DNA of 64,000 nucleotides from Acanthochromis polyacanthus (taxonomy: Eukaryota > Chordata > Actinopteri > Pomacentridae): NCBI RefSeq assembly GCF_021347895.1, contig NC_067118.1, positions 13,147,015-13,211,014 on the forward strand, given 5' to 3'. Below the pieces are notes generated by a model. That model did not search any database, was not told the origin of the DNA, and saw only the letters and a list, made by a program, of their open reading frames with translations. Below, one piece after another: positions 32,786 through 46,754 of the stretch. Position numbers and translations under genes: made by a program. The first letter of the stretch is position 1; each line of letters starts with the position of its first letter.

Positions 32786-34054
32786 GCAGACAGGAGGCAC
32801 CCCACATACTTCCCCACACTAGGCCCCAGGCGAGCACAGCGGGCCCAAGGCCCCCACACCCCGCGACACGCCCCAACAACCCACCAGGACAAAGCCACCA
32901 CACGCCACCAGCCTGCACCTCAGCCACCGCGCCCTCCCAGCCCACGAAGAACCACACCAGCCGGGACCCATGGGGCACGCAGGAGAACCCCACAGCCACA
33001 ACCCCCGGCCCCAGGGAACCCCCAGCCACAGCAACACGGATGATGGTTAACCCCGCCGCCCCATAGCCATAAGGGAGCCGGGTCCTACCAGCGAAGCCAT
33101 ACCTGTGAAACCCCCTCATTACCTCCCATTAATATGTTTCCCGATCCCTGACGGGAAACATTATCCCTGCACCATGATAAGTGTAAGCCTGAGTGTCATG
33201 TGACGCATTAAAAGTGGGGAGGCTGGGCGAGGCATCAGCCATCCCAGACCTACCCCCAAGGTGAGTGTGTGTGGTGCATTAAAAAAAATTGGAGAGCAGG
33301 GGAGGCAAGTAAGAGGGTGATGGAGAAGAGACAGGGCCGTAGAGCCCTGCTGTCCGCCCCACCACAAAGCCCATTGATCGCGCCCACAACCGCCCTCGGG
33401 GCCCTAACTGTTGTGTCCCTATACGTGCCTAAGAGTTGCTATATACAGTGAGGTGTGAAGTATGTGAAATGCACAGTAAGAGGCAGTCTGGTGTGGATCC
33501 AGCCCAAGAGGACAGAGCAGAGGGGGAGACAGAAACTACGACCACCGGTACTGATGCAGAGGGCCCCCAGAGCCAAAAGGCAAGGGGCCAGGGAGGGCCC
33601 ACACGAACTGGCCCAGCCAGCACCACAACCCCCAGGAGCCGCAGCGCCAGAGCAGCGCCCCGGGAGACGCCATAGCCCCAGCACGGGCCAGCCGCATGCA
33701 GCACCCTGCCCCAGAGGGTGGAACAGGTTGCGCCACAAGGAAGCAAGGGGCACGAGCCTCCATGCCCAGATGAGCCAGAGACATCCACCCAGAGAGACCA
33801 CCCGGCCCCCCAGGCAGTGGAGGGCCCAGGCCCCCCCAAGGGAGGGATTTGCACAATATCGAATGTAGTTCACCTGCAGAGCAGACCTCCCTATCAGCTA
33901 CTGTTTATTGGTGCTGGCATTGAAAATGCTACCTATTTTAAATGGATCTGGCCATTCACCTTCAGTTAATCGGTACTTGCAAAGATTTGAAAGTTTCTGT
34001 AGATTCAGAAGTAAATGTAGAGACTTTACAGGCAGGATAAAGATGTGCCATACA

Positions 34055-34057
<3 letters not shown>

Positions 34058-34110
<53 letters not shown>

Positions 34111-34111
34111 C
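34058..34111. repeat. (GA)n microsatellite
   Basis: About 26 GA units with one ACA interruption. Confidence 0.97.
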
Positions 34112-35635
34112 TGTTTCAGTGTGAGGAGTCTTTAATAGATGGATAGATGTGAAAACAGAGGTGTGCAGATTTCATGTGGCTATCTCACAGTACTATCTCC
34201 TGCATTCAGGTCTGTTTATCGGCCTTTTTTTTTTTACAAGATATTGAGATGCTATTCCCTTTATCATCTTGTTATTTATTTATTTAGCATTTAACTCAGT
34301 CCTTAGCTGAAAGTAGTCTGCTGAAAGATAATTTAGGCATTTTCAGACATTATACCCAAAGTAAAATGTGTATGTGAAAGGATAAAATTGACAGTATGTG
34401 TCATGATAAAGCATACAAATACAGTGTTTGAATTGTAATTAATATGTTGCAGATTTTGTAGCATGTCAAAAGAGCTATGCCCACTTTACATGGTTTTTGG
34501 TAATGTGTGTGAAGGCCTTGAAGTAGGCAGGGATTTAGCTTCCTGCTCACCATCCTTTTTTCTGTCTTTACATTTATTTGAATCATTTTCATATATATCT
34601 ACTGTAGAAACAAGTGTAACAATATCGATATCCTAAAGGAAAAGCTGAAAGCATGATTTCTTATTCATGTAATACACTGCATTTTGCCTCCTTTAATTGT
34701 TAGCAGGCTTTTGGCCTGAATCTGGTTGTTCATAAATGTCAGATGAGACAAAACAATAAATGTCAGTGCAGGAACAAAATATTATAAATATGCATTCATA
34801 GTTTGCTCATCAAAGACCATTGACAAGAAGATTTTTACTCTGTATTCATCACTAACTAGTTTAAGTTTTAGTATATAGAGTATATATGATCACTAGCCCA
34901 GGCTGTCCCTTGTGACTGGGGCAGGATCAAAAAAGCAGTGTGTGACAATCAAGGATTCCTTCTGGATGTTAGCTTTCATTAAGCCATATAACTGCAGCTA
35001 TTGTATTTGCATCTAAAGTTAATGTAGTAGCACACGTTACTTTACGATGATGTACCTCACAGTGTCAGGCTGAGCATCTGTTGTTGGTGGATTCAGCAAC
35101 TGGGATTAAAGATGATGTTAAGATGTCGCTTGTGTCCGACACCATCTATCATTATTTTCCTTGAAATTGTAGATCAAACAGTAACTGCATTTTAATAATG
35201 TCAATAAGAATACTGAATAACTGATGCAATCAGGGGTAATTATGCAATCATGTTATGCTATTTTACGATATGTCGATGTGTTTTTGTCAGATGCCATAAT
35301 CCCAAAAAATCCCAACTCCCCCGTAAGTGATGAAAACAGAAATCAAATTTATTGTCATGGAGACATATTTTTTGGAAAAGTCCAAGACATTCAGAGCTTG
35401 ACTGAGCTGAAGGACAAACATATTAAATGATTTGCTTATATCTGTGTTAACTGTACTTCATTTCATGTAGGCTTATGCTGTGGACAGGCCATTGCTTTAT
35501 GTTAGTAACTATTCCTGTTTTATTATATTTTTAAAGAAATGACTGGAAAATAGGTGAAAATGAAGAGAGTAATTTTGTTAACAAGAGAAACTCAGAGGAA
35601 CATACTGGAGATTTTATTTCACATTGACTGATATA
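34112..35635. other. No gene seen
   Basis: AT-rich intron 7 sequence. No repeat or coding similarity recognised. Confidence 0.5.
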
Positions 35636-37257
35636 CAGTGCCTTGTGAAAGTATTCGGCCCCCTTGAACTTTTCAACCTTTCGCCACATTTCAGGCTTCA
35701 AACAAAGATATAAAATTCTAATTTTTTTGTCAAGAATCAACAACAAGTGGGACACAATCGTGAAGTGGAACAGAATTTATTGGATATTTTATACTTTTTA
35801 ACAAATAAAAACCTGAAAAGTGGGGCGTGCAATATTATTCGGCCCCCTTGCATTAATGCTTTGTAGCGCCACCTTTTGCTGCAATTACAGCTGCAAGTCG
35901 CTTGGGGTATGTCTCTATCAGTTTTGCACATCGAGAGACTGAAATTCTTGCCCATTCTTCCTTGCAAAACAGCTTGAGATCAGTGAGGTTGGATGGAGAG
36001 CGTTTGTGAACAGCAGTCTTCAGCTCTGCCCACAGATTCTCCATTGGATTCAGGTCTGGACTTTGACTTGGCCATTCTAACACCCGGATACGTTTATTTG
36101 TGAACCATTCCATTGTAGATTTGGCTTTATGTTTTGGATCATTGTCCTGTTGGAAGATAAATCTCCGTCCCAGTGTCAGGTCTTTTGCAGACTCCAACAG
36201 GTTTTCTTCCAGAATGCTCCTGTATTTGGCTCCATTCATCTTCCCATCAATTTTAACCATCTTCCCTGTCCCTGCTGAAGAAAAGCAGGCCCAAACCATG
36301 AGGCTGCCACCACCATGTTTGACAGTGGGATGGTGTGTTCAGGGTGATGAGCTGTGTTGCTTTTACACCAAACATATCGTTTTGCATTGTGGCCAAAAAG
36401 TTCCATTTTGGTTTCATCTGACCAGAGCACCTTCTTCCACGTTTGGTGTGTCTCCCAGGTGGCTTGTGGCAAACTTCAAACGAGACTTTTATGGATATCT
36501 TTGAGAAATGGCTTTCTTCTTGCCACTCTTCCATAAAGGCCAGATTTGTGCAGTGTACGAATGATTGTTGTCCTATGGACAGACTCTCCCACCTCAGCTG
36601 TAGATCTCTGCAGTTCATCCAGAGTGATCATGGGCCTCTTGGCTGCATCTCTGATCAGTCTTCTCGTTGTTCGAGGTGAAAGTTTAGAGGGACGGCCGGG
36701 TCTTGGTAGATTTGCAGTGGTCTGATACTCCTTCCATTTCAATATGATTGCTTGCACAGAGCTCCTTGAGATGTTTAAAGCTTGGGAAATTTTTGTGTAT
36801 CCAAATCCGGCTTTAAACTTCTCCACAACAGTATCTCGGACCTGCCTGGTGTGTTCCTTGGTCTTCATGATGCTCTCTGCACTTTAAACAGAACCCTGAG
36901 ACTATCACAGAGCAGGTGCATTTATACAGAGACTTGATTACACACAGGTGGATTCTATTTATCATCATCAGTCATTTAGGACAACATTGGATCATTCAGA
37001 GATCCTCACTGAACTTCTGGAGTGAGTTTGCTGCACTGAAAGTAAAGGGACCGAATAATATTGCACACCCCACTTTTCAGTTTTTTATTTGTTAAAAAAG
37101 TTTAAAATATCCAATAAATTTCATTCCACTTCATGATTGTGTCTCAGTTGTTGTTGATTCTTGACAAAAAATTAAAATTTATATCTTTATGTTTGAAGCC
37201 TGAAATGTGGCGAAAGGTTGAAAAGTTCAAGGGGCCGAATACTTTCACAAGGCACTG
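35636..37257 (-). mobile_element. Tc1-like transposon, 1622 bp, second family
   Basis: The ends CAGTGCCTTGTGAAAGTATT and AATACTTTCACAAGGCACTG are flanked by TA (35634-35635 and 37258-37259). Inverted repeats of over 150 bp are present at each side (AACAACAAGTGGGACACAAT and AACAACTGAGACACAATCAT-type inner blocks). A transposase pseudogene is on the minus strand. The ends are well preserved, so the insertion is not very old. Confidence 0.95.
35853..36868 (-). pseudogene. Tc1-like DD34E transposase, frameshifted
   Basis: It starts MKTKEHTRQVRDTVVEKFKA at 36868 and is open for 130 codons: two helix-turn-helix units with ALNISRSSVQAIILKWKEY, and a GRPSKLSPRTTR linker. The middle is shifted: KVLWSDETKMELFGHNAKRY is in a second frame. 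The last 148 codons resume with MVWACFSSAGTG, QQDNDPKHKA and SPDLNPMENLW, carrying the second Asp and the Glu. It ends GGATKH at about 35853. At least two frameshifts inactivate it. The same family begins again at 63883 on the plus strand. Confidence 0.95.
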
Positions 37258-40043
37258 TATCAGCCAAGTTAAAAAAAATACATAATATGATCATCAATTA
37301 AACTTAAACTTATGTTATACATTTTAAAATTGAACTAAAAACCAAGAAGCAAAGAAGTTTAATGATATTACAAAGTTCAACCCACAGAGCACTAGGTAGC
37401 GAGGCTGTTTCCAAAACAATTAGAATTACCACCCTGCAGTTGTATGCATCTACCAGTCAGTCAAATTGCAGTTTACATCCACGTCTGTCCAGACCTAAAT
37501 GGTTTACATAGTGAATACTTTTAAATGTGTGTCAGTTTGACATAAATATGTGATTTTGACATTTTTCCTGTACTTCTTGAATTGAGCTCCTGAGAAATAC
37601 CCCTTTCCTTATCTGATCACAACCTAAGATCTTAAAATGTTTTCTTCTTCTCTCTATCTGTGCTAACCAGCTCTAAAGATAGTAGTAGAAATATCCATTT
37701 ACAACTTGCAGGTCTGTCCCACTGCTGCTTCTACCTCTACACGATGCAATAAATTATTTTCAGAACAGGACACTGATGTGCAGAAATTGACATGGACAGA
37801 ATCAAACACTGCTGAAACGGAGATGGATGTCATTAAGTGTCCATTCACATATTCCAGATTTGGCTGTTTCTTTATCTGAACAGTTAGCAGCTAAACATTC
37901 TCAAGTCCTTACCTAAGCTTAAACTTTTCTCTTGCTCTTCAACACCACCCACAGTGTTATCTGTCTGTACCTCCTCTGTTCTTCTTTCACTTTAATAAGT
38001 TCAGGTCAAGAACCTCTTTATCAGAGGATAGAAGCGGATAGGAGGTGTTTGCTCAAACATTGACAGGTTAGCTTATGAAAAGATATCAGGTCAAATAGCA
38101 GTTGACAGTGTTAAAACTGGCTCTTCTTTACCAGATTGATATGTAAATATGCAGAGATAGCTCTCAGTTAGAAGCGACAGGCTGAGTGCTGCTGCCAACA
38201 AGGTCCTGAAAGTGGCGCATAAAGATGGACAGATAGTTAGATAGTGCAGTAGGAATATCTCTTTGTTGTGGAGGGAATTCATTGCTCCAGTTTTTAGCTT
38301 GCAACAGCCATAATGAGTGGCAAGGTCTGCTACAACGGTCTTTTTGTCTTATTTGTTCTCTTTTAGGCATTGTGGTCCTGAATCTGCACCGGGTACAGTG
38401 CCACTCAGAGTGCCAGCTTTGTTCAGCAGTGTTCATTTTGACACCAATTGTTAACTGAGTTTTAATTTTCCTTTCGATAAAAATATGGTGTATTTTTAGG
38501 CAAATTTGTGCCTTATGATATTTCTAGATTTAGTTCTCAAAAATTACGTACAACTAATTATGTTTTTTTAATTATTATTCTCATTAATTTATTACATACT
38601 TTATTATTACTTATTAAGTATTTTTGTGGTTACCTTTGTTGCCACAGTTACAGGAAATTATTCTCATTTATTGCGACGTTAATGTAAAAGACTCTCAGTC
38701 CTTCTTCCTCTGTGCTGCAGTGATACAACTTCCAGAATGTAATTGTTTGAACAGAGTCAAACACTCTCTGTTCATTCTACTCATCTAGAATTAGGATTAA
38801 CACAAATACCTGTTCTAATGAAGAGCAGGAACTTTTTCAGAAGGTGATTCTTTCACTTGTTTACTTAAAAGCTCTTCACTGTGAGGCTTTAGCATGATAA
38901 AAAGCAAAGATATATAAAATTGCTGGATATCAGTCATACTTGGACATTTATTGAAGAACATCTAGGGGACATTTTGGATTTTGGATGGATACCCATTCCT
39001 TCGAACAAACACTTAACAGATTTGAGTTTGTGCGCACAGTAGGTGAGATGCAATCCACACTGGAGATTTCTTCAGAATGACAGAAACGACATCTGGATTT
39101 TTAAATTTTTTACTGTTTTTTGACACACTGCCGATTTTACTTTTTTGTATATTGCATACTACAGTCTACATTATGGTCAAAACTATACTTAAAGCTAGTA
39201 TAGTAGATGGTTTTGAACACGGCCCTCATCATTGGTTGCCCTTGTGGTGCTATTCATGTCTGCCAGCGTGTCCTCTGAGATGTGAAAATAAGAGATCATG
39301 GTGCGAGTATTTGTAAAAATTGATCACATATATAAAATAGCAGATGTGAGTAAGAGGTTGTAGTTCTTCGTGCAATGAAGCCAGTGAACTCCTACATTTC
39401 ATCCAAACCACAGGAACTAGAGGGGCTTAACACTTTTCTACCCACTCAATCAGTCAGACAGCACCCTGGGCTCTGTTTGGTTTCCATTAGGGAGGAGGAG
39501 AGGAGAATACTCTAAGTGACGAATAAAGAAAAATATTTCATACAAACATTCCATCAGTTGGTCTGAATTAAATTCCTCTGCTTTTTGGCAGCTTTCTTGA
39601 GTAGGTCTCATCTTTTATGTGTTTATTTGGTTTAAAGCTCCTTGCTTTGGTTCTTGCCAAACTGAAACAGCATCTGTTTTTCAGGCGATTTCTAATTAAC
39701 CCCCCACCCCGCACCCAGCCGCCTCAACTCTAGTCCTTATTATGGGAAAGATGTAAATATATGTGCTCATCCTGTTTGATTTGTTGACACAAGAGCATGC
39801 CAGTTGACAGCATGCCCAGTCAAAGGGCTTAGTACAGCAAATTTTAATAGCAACTGAGACTAATATTAGGCACTACTCTCATTGGCATTCAGGTGCACAC
39901 AGTCGTGTCTACACAATATGAACTGGGGGCTGTAGGAGGATGAGCATTGAGTGCTTTTATTTGTATTTTTTTAGTTGGGGGAAGCCTAACACAGAACACA
40001 TTTCCTCACAGATTTAAAAAAATATATATTGTTAAGTTGAAAT
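37258..40043. other. No gene seen
   Basis: The longest apparently repeat-free part of intron 7. No exon-like frame was recognised. Any regulatory element here would need cross-species alignment to detect. Confidence 0.45.
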
Positions 40044-40119
<76 letters not shown>

Positions 40120-40147
40120 TGTGTCTGTCTGTCTGTCTGTCTGTCTG
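40044..40147. repeat. (GT)n(CTGT)n microsatellite
   Basis: About 38 GT units pass into CTGT tetramers. The Cys-Val and Thr-His open frames over it are artefacts. Confidence 0.97.
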
Positions 40148-41214
40148 TTGGGGGTGGTGGGGCAGAGGAGGCCCCCCCACATCTCCCACCCCACCTCCTT
40201 ATCTCAGGCCGACAGTTGTCGGGAATCACGAGCAGAGGCCTGAGTTACTGAGGCAGGCCTGGGGATATGGATCAAAGAGACAGAGCTGGAGAACCAAAGC
40301 AGCTCTGATCCCCACACACTGAAACCCACTCTATTCCATCCTTACTCACTCGCTCTCTCTCTCTATCTCTCACCCCGACATCAAATAGCGAGCCAGAGAG
40401 CTCCACCATTCCACCATTCCAAAGCAGGCAAAATCTTCCTCTCACAACAACAGGCAGAGAAATGAGGGCATGAGACAAGAAATATGTTCTTTTTTACTCG
40501 TGTGATGTGTTGGGGTCACTGTGGGAAGCAATAGTTTCATCTTCAGTGGCAGGTCACTAAGTTGTCTGACCTGACAAAAAAAGGATTAGTAGCCCAGCAT
40601 CACTGAAGAAAAAAATCCTCACCACTTCGAGGTCTGTAATGTAAAAATAGATTTGTAGGAATTTGTCCCAAAAAAAAAATGTAGTTAAAAAAACACTTTA
40701 TATTTGCAGGATTTTTCAGAGGGGGGTTGTAACAGCTAACGCTGTGAAAGGGTTTCTATTTACACATTCAGTGCCATCACAGGAATGGCATACTGCTCAT
40801 ATTGTTATTTTGTCTTTCTGTCAATAAGACTTGCAATAGTCTACACACTCCATCTCAACATGAAAGTCAACCTCTAATTCTTTCCCATTCAATTTGAGAA
40901 GAGGAGGCGCAGAAATGGCTTGTGTGAATTACATTCCAAATGCAATATAGCTGTTTCAAATTGAATTATTGGCTGTCAGAAGTACCGCATATGGTCTTCC
41001 TGCAATTTTAAAATGGGATCTTAGGAAATGCACCCAACATTGTTATCTCATGTAAATGCATGGGAACATGATGAAAGGGTCAATGTCAGTGAACCCATAA
41101 TGGAAAAGCTTCAGCTGGGACTGAGAATAGACTGAGAGCACAATAAACACACTATGCTTGTAGCATTCACTGCAGACACATTTCATGTCAGGAGTGAATA
41201 CTAGTTCAATCAAG
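40148..41214. other. No gene seen
   Basis: Intron 7 sequence with no recognised feature. Confidence 0.45.
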
Positions 41215-41355
41215 TTAATTGGTAACACTTTACAATAACCATCATTTGTAAGTTTATAAATGATTATTAAGCATTAATAAACTATCTGTTAATCATTTAT
41301 AAACAGTCTCTTTACCATTTTAAAATGATGGTTATTGTAAAGTGTTACCAATTAA
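41215..41355. mobile_element. Small MITE, 141 bp, with GGTAACACTTTACAATAACC ends
   Basis: TTAATTGGTAACACTTTACA at the left pairs with TGTAAAGTGTTACCAATTAA at the right over at least 34 bp. The interior TAAATGATTATTAAGCATTA is AT-rich. I cannot separate the end of the inverted repeat from a possible target duplication, so the superfamily is open. Confidence 0.85.
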
Positions 41356-41954
41356 TTTGCTGGAGCTGTTTTGATTTGATGAGATTTATTCCACAGTCAG
41401 CTGATATGTTGGTGCTCTGTCCTAACATATAACTGTGGATGGTAAAAGCAGTCCTGCCCTATATTAATACATTTTCATATATTGATAGGAAAGGATGATG
41501 TTGATATTTTGAAATTCCAAATTTATTAAATGTAACATCAAACAATTAAAAAATTACATCAAATGAAGAATTCATTCAATAATTAATTCTGTCTATTCAT
41601 CACAATCAGCACACACCATCAGCTATGGTGGCATTTTAATATCTTTGCAGCTGATTTTCAATACAGTAGCATACAAATATTGTTGTCTATAACAATAAGC
41701 ACAATTTGAAGCAGAAAAATAGCCATGTGATTAGGGTGTATTGGTGCAAATGCCATGAGTTTGATTGTTGATTGCTATCATTCCTCTACTCTGTATAATA
41801 ACAGCTGACTTTATAGTACAAAGGCAACCTTATGGCTCTCTGTATTTATACAAGTTTTTTTTGTTGTACTGACAAAACAATTAAAACAAAAATAAATGTT
41901 ATACTAATTGTTCTGCTCATCGCCATGATTTTCTATACTAATATATGGTAAAGA
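41356..41954. other. No gene seen
   Basis: AT-rich spacer. Confidence 0.4.
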
Positions 41955-42300
41955 GGGCTGCACAGTGCACTTTTTCCTTGCAGCAAGAAGATCCATGGTT
42001 CGCGTCTTGGCACTCCCGGGATCTTTCTGTATGGAGTTTGCATGTTCTCCCTGTGCATGCGTGTGTTTTCTTCAGGCACTCCGGCTTCCTCCCACAGTCC
42101 AAAAATATGGTGAGATTAATTGATTACTTTAATTTGCCTGTAGGTGTGATTGTTTGCCTGTATATGTAGCCCTGCAACAGACTGGTGACCTGTCCAGGGT
42201 GTCCCCTGCCTTCGCCCGAGTCAGCTGGGATAGACTCCAGCTCCCCCGCAACCCTAGTGAGGATAAAGCAGTGTATAGAGAATGGATGAATGGATGGATA
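41955..42300 (+). mobile_element. tRNA-derived SINE (V-SINE-like), copy 2
   Basis: Same family as 17977-18330: GGGCTGCACAGTG head (missing part of the A-box region), GGAGTTTGCATGTTCTCCCT centre, GACTGGTGACCTGTCCAGGG, and CTAGTGAGGATAAAGCAG, ending GAATGGATGAATGGATGGAT. Confidence 0.9.
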
Positions 42301-42464
42301 TATGGTAAAGATTTGCACTTGTAGTGCCATATTTTGGGTATGATATGCTAAAATTAAAAGATGATGTAATCGTGGTAAAAGCTATTAAACTGAAGAGTAG
42401 AGTTAAAATATATATGACATACATAATGATGAATATTCTAGTAATCATTGATGTTTTGATGGTA

Positions 42465-42723
42465 TTTTGTGAGCGTGTGTGTGTGTGTGTGTGTGTGGTC
42501 AGGTGCTGGCTATACTTGTGGGGGCCAAATGTCCCCACAACTGTAGGAAAACCAAAAACAACAGTGTTTTCTTGGCCATGTTGTTGTTACAGAAAAAAGT
42601 AAAAGTCCAAAAACGTTTCTTTAGGGTTAGGCATTGTTTTGGTCTGGGTTAGGGTTAGGGTAAGGGTTAGGGGTTAGATATGAATGGGAGTCAGTGGTAT
42701 GTGCCCACAATGATAGACAAACA

Positions 42724-42803
<80 letters not shown>
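42465..42803. repeat. Dispersed GT-flanked repeat with a telomere-like stretch, and (GT)n
   Basis: (GT)n at 42474-42497 is followed by GGGGGCCAAATGTCCCCACA, then TTAGGGTTAGG-type units at 42620-42677, then GTGCCCACAATGATAGACAA and a (GT) run of about 38 units at 42726-42803. This arrangement is a known type of teleost dispersed repeat, so the telomere-like units are probably part of it and not an old chromosome end. Confidence 0.75.
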
Positions 42804-42804
<1 letters not shown>

Positions 42805-44146
42805 GTGAAGCATGGAGATATGAGATCCCAGAATCAGCCACAAAGGGGAGACTCTGACAGAACAACAGCTAAATTAGGGAACATTGTGATATTATAACTG
42901 TCATTTAGGATCAAATTATGCCATAACCTAATGAATGAGTTTGAACTAACCAAGTGTCTATTCTTACGTTCTTTAATGTTGAAACAGTGTAAAAATCAGA
43001 AGCGTGACTCACTGTAAAAAGTGAGGATTTGATTATTTTTGAAAGGTTGTCTTGATAATCTTTGTTTAAAAAGTAACCAGGTCAGAACAGCAGCTCACTG
43101 TGAAAAGTGATGTTTTTGGTTACCATAGGAAACTGATGTTTTTGATAGATTTGACTAAAAAGAGGAACTTATGCTTTATGAAATGGGAATGCTTTTAAGA
43201 GTTTTGATTACTATTAAACTGAGATGTTTTAGAAAGAGGTTTGACTACTGTTAAAATAAGAGGTTTTAACCTGGTAATGAGGTGAGAAGTCAGGAGCTAA
43301 GTGAACTAGGGTCAAATGATTCACCGTAAAGATTAAACTCAGAATAGATTGGGGATTTTTAGCAGTCTGTAAACATTGTCCAAAAGATTGCACAATGGGA
43401 TGCCAGCGACAGTTAGAGGCTGACATCTGTTTTTCCATTTCCTGATCAGGAGCCTGTGCTGAGCTGCAGACAGGACAGATCAGGGGGGGCAAGATGGGCT
43501 GTCTGGACAGTCCGAAACAGATAGTTTCAGTTCCTTAAAAGTGGAGGTGTCCATGCGGTCGGTGCATGGTACAAGTGTGTGAGTTGGGAGGGGGTAGAGA
43601 TGAAGTTATTGCTCAAATTAATTTAGTATGACATCATTGCTATGTTAAAGATGGAGTCATTGCATATGCATAAGGTTCAGTAAACTATAAATTACATCTG
43701 ATCGAGACACAAGTTGGGAGTCATTGGGGGGTAGTCGCTTGATGCAAACCAGGCTAGAAATGCCCTGAGCTAAGGGGATGTTATCACGCAACTCGGACGG
43801 GGAATTCAACATGATCTGCAAAGGAATAACTGTTCTATTGGAATTATGGACCAAAGTACTGCGTTTTCTGCAGTGTTGGAGGATTACAGAACTGTGATCT
43901 GGAAATAATGCTGTCTGAAGGAACATTACTGAACTCTATTTTCCATGTGAGGAATAACACCTGAATGGATTAACAAAATTTTTACTGGCCCAAACAACAA
44001 AAATGGATATATGCAGATCTAAATCTGGTCCAGACCCCTGTCCACTTCCCCCTGGGCCCCGGCGGGTCTCAAACACTTGTCGGGTTTCAGGTGAGCAGTC
44101 GACTACGGCTAAGCCGGCTGCTCTCTCCCTCTAAGTTATGTAATCT
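42804..44146. other. No gene seen
   Basis: It includes loosely repeated ACTGTAAAAAGTGA and TTTTGATTACT words at 43010-43260. These might belong to a degraded retroelement, but I cannot identify one. Confidence 0.35.
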
Positions 44147-44372
44147 GGCTCAGTGGGAAGAGTGGCTGTCTTGTAACTCAAAGGTTGCCGGTTCGATCCT
44201 CAGCCCATCGTGCTCATGTCGAGGTGTCCCTGAGTAAGACACCTAACCCCTAATTGCTCCTGATGGGTTGTGGTTAGCACCTTGCATGGCAGCTTCCGCC
44301 ATCAGTGTGTGAATGGGTAAATGTGACATATCATGTAAAAGCGCTATATAAATACAACCATTTACCATTTCT
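44147..44372 (+). mobile_element. tRNA-derived SINE, copy 2
   Basis: Same family as 4331-4590: CTGGCTCAGTGGGAAGAGTG head, B-box GGTTCGATCCT, GTCGAGGTGTCCCTGAGTAA, and AGCTTCCGCCATCAGTGTGT, ending AAGCGCTATATAAATACAAC. Confidence 0.9.
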
Positions 44373-45052
44373 CTTTTATGAAAGCATAGTTCCACTTATG
44401 AGTCGTGTTAAACAATTGAAAGAATATTGATGTTTGATTAATTATCTGATGATTAAGAGCTATTGCTATGCCCTTGCTAAAATATAATAAAAATTGTTCC
44501 TGCAATTAAAGTTAACAGATTGGAAATTTACTTTATCCCTATCACAGTCACTAATTATGAATATTTTCCCTGGTGGTAGAAAGTCAGGTTATTGTGTGCA
44601 TTACATCTAAAAAGGTTCTGAAAGATTACTAGTCTTTGGGGCCATGGGTGGCCTATTATAAACATATCCTTGAGGTTTTTTCCTAACCTCTAAACTTTAA
44701 CCTAGCAACTTACCAAGTGCCAAAACCCGTGAAAGGAAACAGACGTGACTGGCAGTTAATTTAACCATTCAAAAGTGGCTACTCAGTTAAATTAATTATC
44801 AGAGGAAGCAGGACAGGCGTCTGGATGAAGGCAGTGAGAGGCTAGGCGAATTTTCCTCGAATTACCAGCTTAACAGTTCTTTAGAACCCATCTGGGTTAG
44901 ACCCCAATGGGCTGGAGAACCGGACCCGTTAGACGGAGAGCTGAGGAGGGGGGTAGGGAGTCCAGTGATCCTCTGAAGATTCAATTATTAATTTAGTTGG
45001 GTCGAGGGGGATTTACAGGGTTCCCCTCCTCCCTCTACCCTTTGGGTTTTTC
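44373..45052. other. No gene seen
   Basis: Moderately GC-rich from 44640. No recognised gene. Confidence 0.4.
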
Positions 45053-45053
45053 T

Positions 45054-46224
<1,171 letters not shown>

Positions 46225-46281
46225 GGGATCTTCTAGCTGCAAGGCGAAAGTACTAACCACCAAGCCACAGTGCAGCCCCAA
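46225..46281 (-). mobile_element. SINE head fragment (V-SINE-like)
   Basis: The reverse complement reads GGGGCTGCACTGTGGCTTGG, then TGGTTAGTACTTTCGCCTTG, the tRNA-like start of the 17977-18330 SINE. The rest is missing. Confidence 0.75.
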
Positions 46282-46654
46282 AATGAAAACTGATTTACAC
46301 AAAGTAATAAACCTTTAAATTTCTATTTAAAAAAAAAAAAAGTTGCACAAAGACCTTAAAGATAGGAATGTTCAAGTCAAAAAACAATGCCAAAAATGTT
46401 ATATGTTGATATTACAGTATATTCCACTTCAATGTCATAACATCTGTCTGGATTCCACCAAATAGTAACTCATTTTCAAGAAATTATAGTCTGTTCACAT
46501 CATGACATTTTACAATGAAAAAAAATCCAATTATTTCTCTATAGTCAGTGCTAAGTAGAAAATTATTTTCTGATTATGTCATACCCTCCACCTCCAGTGC
46601 TGCTTAGTAGCAGCCTTCCCTTTCCTCTCTTTTTCACTCTTGTAGGCGTCAGTG

Positions 46655-46754
<100 letters not shown>

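Larger units (their letters stand above)
30930..33865. repeat. GC-rich C/A-biased dispersed repeat, split by a DNA element
   Basis: Plus-strand sequence rich in CCCAC, CCAGCC and GGACCC words from about 30930 to 31323, resumed from 32786 to about 33865. Long frames (up to 144 codons) stay open in several phases on both strands without any domain, which indicates composition bias. I have seen similar sequence in teleost dispersed repeats but cannot name the family. The middle part 33130-33440 is less GC-rich. Confidence 0.55.

Noticed and set aside
30920..33873. Several 60-144 codon frames on both strands in the GC-rich repeat
   Set aside because: They overlap each other in several phases, have repeat-like composition and no domain, and are interrupted by a DNA element; base composition explains them.
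40006..40251. Cys-Val and Thr-His repeat proteins over GT arrays (also at 42674, 44997, 46563)
   Set aside because: They are translations of (GT)n/(CA)n microsatellites open in every frame, with no start context or domain.
44147..44220. Possible second tRNA gene
   Set aside because: Same SINE family as at 4331, with a mutated B-box and no acceptor-stem pairing.
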